Shown here in pieces: positions 58,101 through 64,000 of a DNA stretch of 64,000 bases; within the stretch, counting starts at the first letter, position 1, and the number at the start of each line of letters is the position of its first letter. The notes under the pieces are model-generated. The model did no database searches. It was given only the letters and a program-made list of their open reading frames with translations, and was not told the origin of the DNA. A program made the translations under genes and the position numbers. The DNA comes from Omphiscola glabra (Eukaryota; Mollusca; Gastropoda; Lymnaeidae), in contig OZ024798.1 of the NCBI GenBank assembly GCA_964017045.1, positions 25,571,347 through 25,635,346 on the forward strand, written 5' to 3'.

Positions 58101-60412
58101 CGGATGGTATGTAACTGCTTCAATGGCAATGCCTGTCAGATAACTATATTTTTCTCTTGCTGCTCTCTTTCATTTTCTAAAGCAAATAGAATAATTTTCA
58201 AATGATATTTGATAATAATAGCTTATTTTGTACTGGTACCTATGAAAATCGGGGGGACTAACAATTTATAAGTCATCATTTGCGCACATCGTACTCACTA
58301 TTTAAGGACGTCTTACAAAAAAAACACAAAAAAAAAACGAATTTTATTAAAAAATATCAACGCACTCTGAAGTTAAATTTGAAACTGCTGCTGTTGTATT
58401 GTATATTAACACTTCACTTTGTGACTTACAGTTCAAAGCTACTACCTTATTAAATTATGAAATTGTTACATTTTCAAACTGAATATCTATCAGTATAGGC
58501 CTATTTAATTTTTTTTTCAAATAAAATAAATTAATTCTTAACCCTTCTGGTACCGACCTACTTTTTCCTCTAATAGCCTCTCAGTACGGGTTAATAATTT
58601 GCTATCTATTCCCTGTGGCCCAGACATTATTTTGAAATGAGCCAAAATTTGATAGTTTACAGATCAGCACAAAAAATTCAGTAATTGTTAGATTTTCATA
58701 ATTTAAAATCAGAATAAAATTCGACTATTCCCCTAACGAATAAACATTCTGCCAGAGACTATGGTAAAAGGTTATATCCTCGTTTCGGTATTTATATTGA
58801 CACCCCTCTATGTGGCGTAAGTCGTCATTAATTCCGCTAGGTGGTGCCACGGAAACAACAAATTCAGATTAACACAAAAAATTCAGTAATTGGTATATTT
58901 TAATAATTTAAAAAGCCAAATAAAATTCGACTATTCCCCAAACGAATAAACATTCTGCCAGAGACTAAGGTGAAAGGTTATAGCCTTGTTTTTGTGTTTA
59001 TATTAAATACCCCTCTATGTGGCAAATAGACGCGCTTGGGCCGCTGGTGAAAAAATATGCGCTTGGGCCGCAGGGAATACCGGAAGTCACTGCAAAAAGA
59101 CGCGCTGGGTACTGGAAGGGTTAAAATTACTTCATTAATAAAGAAATCTAAACCTTATAAATCAACTGAAGTAAATGACATTAGGAATGGATTTATTTTA
59201 CTTCTACGGTTTAAAGAAGAAAAAAAGAAATTAAGACATGATCCATGCAAACTATATCCATTTAAATGAGGATTGAAAATTTGGTTCTGGATTGAATTTG
59301 TTAGCCTTATTACATCACAGTTTGTGCATCAATGTGTGTTAGATCTATCATTGTGCATTCAGTAAAACACTAACAAATAGGAATGTTTTAACAGTTATAG
59401 TTTTAAATGACTACACATTGGAAGTGTGTTAGATCAGTGTGCCACAGCTAAATTGCATCCAGAGGATGAAAACACTCGAAGATGTTATACATTTCTTGAA
59501 ACAAAAGGGACCAATGATTAGCTAATTAACAAGCTATCAAGTTAAATAGCACAGCACATCTGTATGTTGACATTTGTCTGTTGGCACTGTAAAATATATC
59601 CTTGTCGCTTTGGCCTTTGATCCCATGCTTTTCACGCCTGTACTAGAATTAAGAGACATTCAAATAAAGTTCATCTATAAGCTCCATAGAATGTTTTCTT
59701 GATTTTTCTGGGAGAATATCCTACAATTTCTGATGAGACCATTGCAAAATGCTTCAATTTCAACCTCTTGTATATACAAAATTCGTATCTTGTTTTAATT
59801 TAAAAATTGTAAGGTGGTCAGGGTGAACTTCGAGTTGCTCAATCAGATACAGATGCAAACGTCGCATTAGTTATTGTTAAATTTAAATCTTTTAAATTAT
59901 GTATGAAATTTAAAAATGATATTTTCCTTATATTTATTTTTAATGTTGGCGCTTAAATAGTGAAACATTATTTTATGTTAGATCATTGGTTCTTATGGCT
60001 AATTATAATTTCACGTTTATGAGAAATTAAAAAAAAAAAACATTTAAAATTTTGGTTAGTGTAGTGTTAACAAAGGTAAATCAGATGTGTTTTTTCTTTC
60101 ATGTTTTAATTTTAATTGTGATGGCTGTTAAAATTTTGGGAGGGTCTAGGTGTGCTGTGAGTTAAAAAAAGTTGCAGAGCAATGGTCTGTGTAGTAGATT
60201 ATACATAGAAAGTGTGTGAAAGCATATTTATAGTTTCTGTTGCAGTAAGACCTATGATTGAACACTTTTGTTACTAAATTGCATTTCTTTACAGGCGTCT
60301 TGACTACTTTGTCCTGTCTGAAAGATTCAAGGAAAATCTCTGTGACAGTGTGATACGTAGCAAAGTCATGGGAAGTGACCATTGTCCCATTGTTCTTCAT
60401 CTGGCATTATAA
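49199..60412 (+). CDS. APEX1: AP endonuclease 1 (APEX1), nine coding exons
   Basis: Exons: 49199-49213, 49510-49599, 50126-50200, 50572-50796, 51808-52006, 52712-52783, 53138-53284, 57926-58106, 60295-60412 (1122 nt, 373 aa; the human protein is 318). All borders are GT..AG with matching phases. Residues 1-115 are a Lys/Glu-rich tail ([13 protein letters not shown]...), about 55 longer than in human and likely to carry the nuclear signal. The EEP catalytic domain follows. Active-site equivalents are present: N126 (human N68), E154 (E96, in VQETKC), Y in TYIPN (Y171), D and N in CGDLNVAH (D210, N212), D338 (D283), D363 and H364 (D308/H309, in GSDHCP). Human D70 is N128, as in E. coli ExoIII; human redox Cys65 is Ala123. 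Role: incision 5' to abasic sites in base excision repair. A possible leader exon ends before an acceptor at 49158-49159. The first AATAAA after the stop is at 60991. Introns 7 and 8 carry transposons. Confidence 0.95.
50892..51014 (+). repeat. 41-bp minisatellite x 3 in APEX1 intron 4
   Basis: Three copies of GTGAGGACAGGGAAGACATA then GCCTGGGAAYTAAGTGGGCAT, with GTGAAGAC and CATGG variants. Confidence 0.85.
53546..56935 (+). mobile_element. TIR-bounded element in APEX1 intron 7 carrying its own split gene
   Basis: The left end GGTACCACAAACCG (from about 53546) and right end CGGTTTGTGGTACC (to about 56935) are perfect 14-bp inverted repeats, extendable to ATTAGGTACCACAAACCG (18 bp). The duplication is either TA (14-bp ends) or AAT (18-bp ends); the symmetric flanks do not decide. 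Inside: an AT-rich leader, a three-exon frame (54136-55754), two direct repeats of about 120 bp (about 55845-55970 and 56193-56315), and a tandem GTCTGTTCTCTATATATGTG duplication (56623-56710). No DDE, HUH or tyrosine recombinase motif was seen. The whole element lies in the sense orientation of APEX1. Confidence 0.75.
54136..55754 (+). pseudogene. Three-exon ORF of unknown function with one in-frame stop
   Basis: Exons 54136-54211, 54706-54842 and 54960-55754. Donor GTAAGT and GTAATT, acceptors TTGTTTTAG and ATCTTTTCAG, phases agree. The frame starts [20 protein letters not shown] (LTVADLKCL recalls a SAP-like helix), continues [20 protein letters not shown], then a basic block ([16 protein letters not shown]), and meets TAA at 55296-55298 after 183 codons. 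Without a break the same frame continues to 55754 as a heptad-rich coiled coil ([40 protein letters not shown]), so the full product would be about 335 residues. A single stop with everything else intact points to recent decay, a spliced shorter product, or readthrough. No family recognised; it may be an accessory protein of the transposon or a captured gene. Confidence 0.6.
58542..59120. mobile_element. TTAA-flanked MITE (piggyBac-like) in APEX1 intron 8
   Basis: The left end CCCTTCTGGTACCGACC and the right end in reverse CCCTTCCAGTACCCAGC agree at 13 of 17 positions. TTAA flanks both ends (58538-58541, 59121-59124). TTAA duplication plus a CCCTT start is typical of piggyBac-type elements. 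Inside, a segment of about 210 bp (CACAAAAAATTCAGTAATTG, AAATAAAATTCGACTATTCC, CATTCTGCCAGAGACTA) is duplicated in tandem. Non-coding, 579 bp. Confidence 0.75.
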
Positions 60413-60689
60413 ATTTGAAAAAGACAACAGGATTGGGGAAAATGTCTTATCAGTAACATGTTTTAACTGTAACAGAAGTGAGCTTTACAAGATAGTGAAG
60501 TAACATTGAATCACAGTGTTTCGTTTATTTGCTTGGAGCTATCTAGATCAACCTTACGTAAAGTAACCAATTTTTTTGTAGTTTTATGATTTGCTACTCA
60601 ATATACCGGTATTTTACAAGTATAATTGCCTGATTTCTAGCTTCAGATGCTTAAATTATATAATATAAAAATGAGGAAATGTCACAATA

Positions 60690-60716
60690 TATATATATAT
60701 ATATATATTATATATA
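60690..60716. repeat. (AT)n microsatellite
   Basis: Pure AT dinucleotides in the APEX1 3' region. Confidence 0.85.
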
Positions 60717-61391
60717 CTATTCTGATTTGATATGCCAAAGAGCTCTGATATCCTCACTTATCAAATAATTGTTTACTTTTTTTTTTCTATTAGTCTTCAT
60801 AAATGATTCCATCCTATGATACAGCAGTCTGCATATATAGCCATTGTTAAACCATTACGATATAGTTATAGAAAACATATTGACATTTGTATGGTGCTAC
60901 TTCCTCCCACGATGTGTTCATGACACTGTCTTGGGTTGCTCTTCAAGATTTGGTGTCAGTTAGATTAGACAAAATCTTTTAACTCAAGTCAATAAAAATG
61001 ATAATTTAAAGTCACCTGATGCTTTATTTAGATACCTTAACCTTAAAGTATTTTTTTCACTTTGAAAAACTTGTTAATAATTTGGCAGCATTTTTATTTT
61101 TGTATGCGTAAAATTTACACTGTGCACTTTCTTTAAGCTAAATTAGTCCCAGGGGGTTTGTGGTAATTAAGAAGATTTAGAAAAAATTGCTTACTGCTTC
61201 TAAGTGTTTCAAAATTTTTACATTTTAATTTGGACATCAGGGTTGAAAAGTGTTTCATCTTTCCTTTTACCAGTACCTCTTTTTTGGTTGTATATATTTA
61301 CACCAATGTATATATTATCTTGTATTTACTGTTCATGTTTAGCTTCTTTTTCATGGTTCCTTTCTCAAAGGTTTTCAGGGTTTATATCTTT

Positions 61392-61490
61392 AAAAAAAAA
61401 AAAAAAAAAAAAAGGTTTTAGCATAGCTGCTTGGCAGAGTGGTACGCACACACCTTAGTCTCCAAGCCATTCAATGTAACAAACATTTTT
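61392..61490 (+). repeat. A-run followed by a tRNA-head-like segment
   Basis: A run of about 22 A, then GCTTGGCAGAGTGGTACGCA, which matches the A-box pattern TGGCNNAGTGG of tRNA-derived SINEs. No B box follows, so this is at most a short SINE fragment. Confidence 0.35.
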
Positions 61491-62261
61491 GGAAACCCAT
61501 TTGCCATTTGCCTGTTCCATAATATATTTATAATAACATTTTCAAATTGTGCGGAGGAAAAAAAACACAAAGAAAGAAAAGAGTGCAGAACTTGATTCCA
61601 AAATTGTGATCTCATTTAAATATTTTTATAAACACAAAAAAGTGGGTACTTAAAAACTAAAACTCGTTGGGCTTTTATCTCATTTGTTTGGTAAGCCACT
61701 TAATGTTGTTTTTTGTCCTTAAATTCTAAGCACTTGGCTGCATCATTGTTTATGACTTGTACCTATTGCCATTCATACTTTACAAAACCAAAGTTACTGT
61801 TATTGACTTGTATCTTTATATATTGACCTCATATTTAGTCTAGTCTTATTTACATGTCTCTGATCTGTTACCAAATCTTATAATTTTGTAGAGTGATTTA
61901 ATAAAATTGGGTTACGTATACATAACTTGTTTTTTTTTTTATAATAGTATATTTGTTTCATCACCAACATTCCATTTGACCTATCACTTGAAAGAGAAAG
62001 ACAGATTCAGCCACGCATAATTGACCTTCACAGTTTCTGGCATTGACATAATATTATAAATTATCAATGGAACTGAACTCATGTATTACATTTACAATGA
62101 GAATGGCCTCTTTAATTGAATAATTTTGTCAAGGACTAAATAGTATAGCCACACAGCCTGTCAATTTTTGACAGTTACCACTTCTTCATTTCAATGTAAC
62201 TAAATATTGTGTTTATCCATATTGTTTTAGGATCGGAAATCACTCTTTTAAACCGTAACTG

Positions 62262-62560
62262 ATATAATCAAGCTTAGTGTAGCCAGTTGTAAAGGAATAA
62301 GATCACCAGACCTGCATTAGATATAATAATCAAGGTTAGTGTAGCCAGTTGTAAAGGAATAAGATCACCAGACCTGCATTTGATATAATCAAGGTTAGTG
62401 TAGCCAGTTTGTAAAGGAATAAGATCACCAGACCTGCATTTGATATAATCAAGGTTAGTGTAGCTAGTTTGTAAAGGAATAAGATCACCAGACCTGCATT
62501 TGATATAATCAAGGTTAGTGTAGCCAGTTGTAAAGGAATAAGATCACCAGACCTGCAGAG
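62262..62560 (+). repeat. 59-bp minisatellite x 5
   Basis: Five copies of GATATAATCAAGGTTAGTGT then AGCCAGTTGTAAAGGAATAA and GATCACCAGACCTGCATTT. Copies differ by one T in CAGTTTG and by TAATAA. Confidence 0.95.
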
Positions 62561-62786
62561 ACTACTAACTTATCCTCCTTTACTTTTAGTAATGTCATTT
62601 GATACGGTTATTTTAGCTTTGCGTGACTCTAACTTTAAAACAAAAAAAACCCCAAGAATTTTGAATAAATGAAAACTTCACACAAATTGAACAACAGATT
62701 TTCTTATTGGTTATCTTCAATATTGTATATATACATTTTTTTTTTAGACAAGGATAATCAAGGACATAACTTCATTCATCAAACTT

Positions 62787-62832
62787 TCACTTAAACGACT
62801 TCTCGATTTGCTCGATGGGAACTAGTGGATTT
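62787..62832 (-). CDS. Possible last coding exon of a gene on the - strand
   Basis: On the - strand a pyrimidine-rich stretch (TTTCTGTTTTGTATTTATAG) precedes a frame NPLVPIEQIEKSFK followed by TGA. The codon use looks protein-like and there is a proper 3' splice site. No further exon was identified towards 64000, and I do not recognise the protein. Confidence 0.22.
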
Positions 62833-63300
62833 CTATAAATACAAAACAGAAATCATAATATCACATATAAAATGTATGTATTTTACCAACACAGGTTTAG
62901 TCCAGAAATGTGGCATTGCTACTAATATATTAAAAGCCTCCCGTTTCCCCATCAATGTGTGCTGAATGGACATCAATTGAACGTAAGTGACGCACACAAA
63001 GGGCTGTAACTGGTAAATTTATTTGGTTCATCTCATTTCTGTATTACTTCCTCCTGTACTCCTGATGAAGAATGGAAAATATACTATTTTTAATGTACAG
63101 GTATTTAAAATTGCAAGATTCAAATATCACAATAGAAGTTAACCTACAAGCAATGAATCAATTAATTTTAACACGACCGTGACGTAGTACTAGTAGTATA
63201 TTAAAATAATGGAGAGTTCTTGTCAAATAAAATATGTCGCAGTCACATAGTTCAGGCTAAAGTCGTCAACATAATTTATAATTCATGACTCCCGCTAAGG

Positions 63301-63496
63301 CAGTGGTTCTCAACCTTTCTAATGCCACGAACCTTTAATACAATTCCTCATGTTGTGGCGACCCCCAACCACAAAATTATTTTCCTTGCTGCTTCATAAC
63401 TTTAGAGTATATGCATTTTCCGATGGTCTTAGGCGACCCCTAGAAAAGGGTCGTTCGACCCCCAAAGGGTGACGACCCACAGGCTGAGAACCGCTG
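63301..63496. mobile_element. SPIN (Space Invader) hAT non-autonomous element
   Basis: Terminal repeats CAGTGGTTCTCAACCT and (reverse) CAGCGGTTCTCAGCCT, with an 8-bp duplication CGCTAAGG (63293-63300) / CGTTAAGG (63497-63504) differing at one position. The internal text CTCATGTTGTGGCGACCCCC, CCGATGGTCTTAGGCGACCC and GGGTCGTTCGACCCCCAAAG is the signature of the SPIN MITE known from several tetrapods, an insect and pond snails. 196 bp, non-coding; mobilised in trans by a hAT transposase. Moderate divergence from the remembered consensus suggests an old copy. Confidence 0.85.
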
Positions 63497-63509
63497 CGTT
63501 AAGGGCTTC

Positions 63510-64000
63510 TCTACCGGGATCCCGCGCGATTTTAAGAAAACAAAAGACACTTCCGGTAATTTTCCCATCCCGGTTCCACAGTTGTATGATTATTTAATTT
63601 TTTACAAATTTCATCTAGCCACGTATTGTTTATATAAGCCATCCAATCGTCAGTCGCTCAATTTATCCACAATCAATTTCAGGTTTTCAAATACATATCA
63701 TTTAAAAAAAAAAAAATTCAATCCTACCCATTTGTAATATTGTTTGTTATCCGTCCGCTAAGGTTGACCTTAAAAGTTTCCTATGACGTTTCAAGTAATA
63801 AAGTTCAAGGTTTCAAACTCCCAACATTTGAGAACGCGGGGGTCAACACGGTTTTAATTGACACCTCTTTAAAATAAACGCACGCGAGGGTTGAGCCAAA
63901 TTTACAGCAACGTTTTATTGTGTAGCATTTTATTAGCGTTTAAGGTGCTCCTGATTATGATCATGCAAGCTGGAAAGAAAAAAAAAAGAAGATATATCCC
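63510..64000. other. Intergenic DNA to window end
   Basis: No feature recognised. Confidence 0.4.

Noticed and set aside
59057..59269. 70-codon + frame in APEX1 intron 8
   Set aside because: Starts inside the TTAA element and leaves it; composition only.

Overview
The window looks like nuclear DNA of a metazoan, most probably a gastropod mollusc. The reasons are AT-rich introns with GT..AG borders, two recognisable animal genes split into many short exons, interstitial TTAGGG-type telomere repeats, many LINE fragments, a Helitron joined to a GACA-rich microsatellite (an arrangement described in molluscs), and a copy of the hAT element SPIN, which has been reported from pond snails. The species call is inference; no rRNA, tRNA gene, CRISPR or bacterial operon is visible.

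Only two host genes can be reconstructed, both on the + strand. NUDT18 (8-oxo-dGDP phosphatase, seven coding exons, 29887-32992, 325 aa) cleans the nucleotide pool. APEX1 (AP endonuclease, nine coding exons, 49199-60412, 373 aa) cuts abasic sites during base excision repair. They lie about 16 kb apart in the same orientation and both act against oxidative DNA damage. A possible last exon of a third gene lies on the - strand near 62787-62832.

Layout. 1-29000 is a repeat-rich block: broken LINE copies of several families (1-314, 590-960, 3170-3640, 4741-6092, 8194-9300, 14970-15300, 18740-19560), at least ten minisatellites, two related composite repeats that each carry the same two minisatellites (10634-11560, 15600-16800), a gag-like fragment (22920-23596), a decayed hAT transposase (23597-27690) split by a TAA-flanked element and containing a short telomeric insert, and an inverted-repeat element that holds a telomere-like array (28527-28742). 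29380-33000 is a LINE tail followed by NUDT18. 34300-48100 holds a SINE, MITEs, two LINEs in opposite orientation (37755-40092), minisatellites, a fold-back element nested in a mariner-like MITE (44173-44718), and a Helitron end (46435-48106). 48900-60412 is APEX1. Its intron 7 carries a 3.4-kb inverted-repeat element with its own three-exon reading frame, interrupted by one stop codon; its intron 8 carries a TTAA-flanked MITE. 60413-64000 holds the APEX1 3' region, a 59-bp minisatellite and the SPIN copy.

The best candidate for something undescribed is the APEX1 intron-7 element (53546-56935): clean inverted termini, intact splice sites, a basic N-terminal part and a coiled-coil C-terminal part, and no transposase domain that I recognise.
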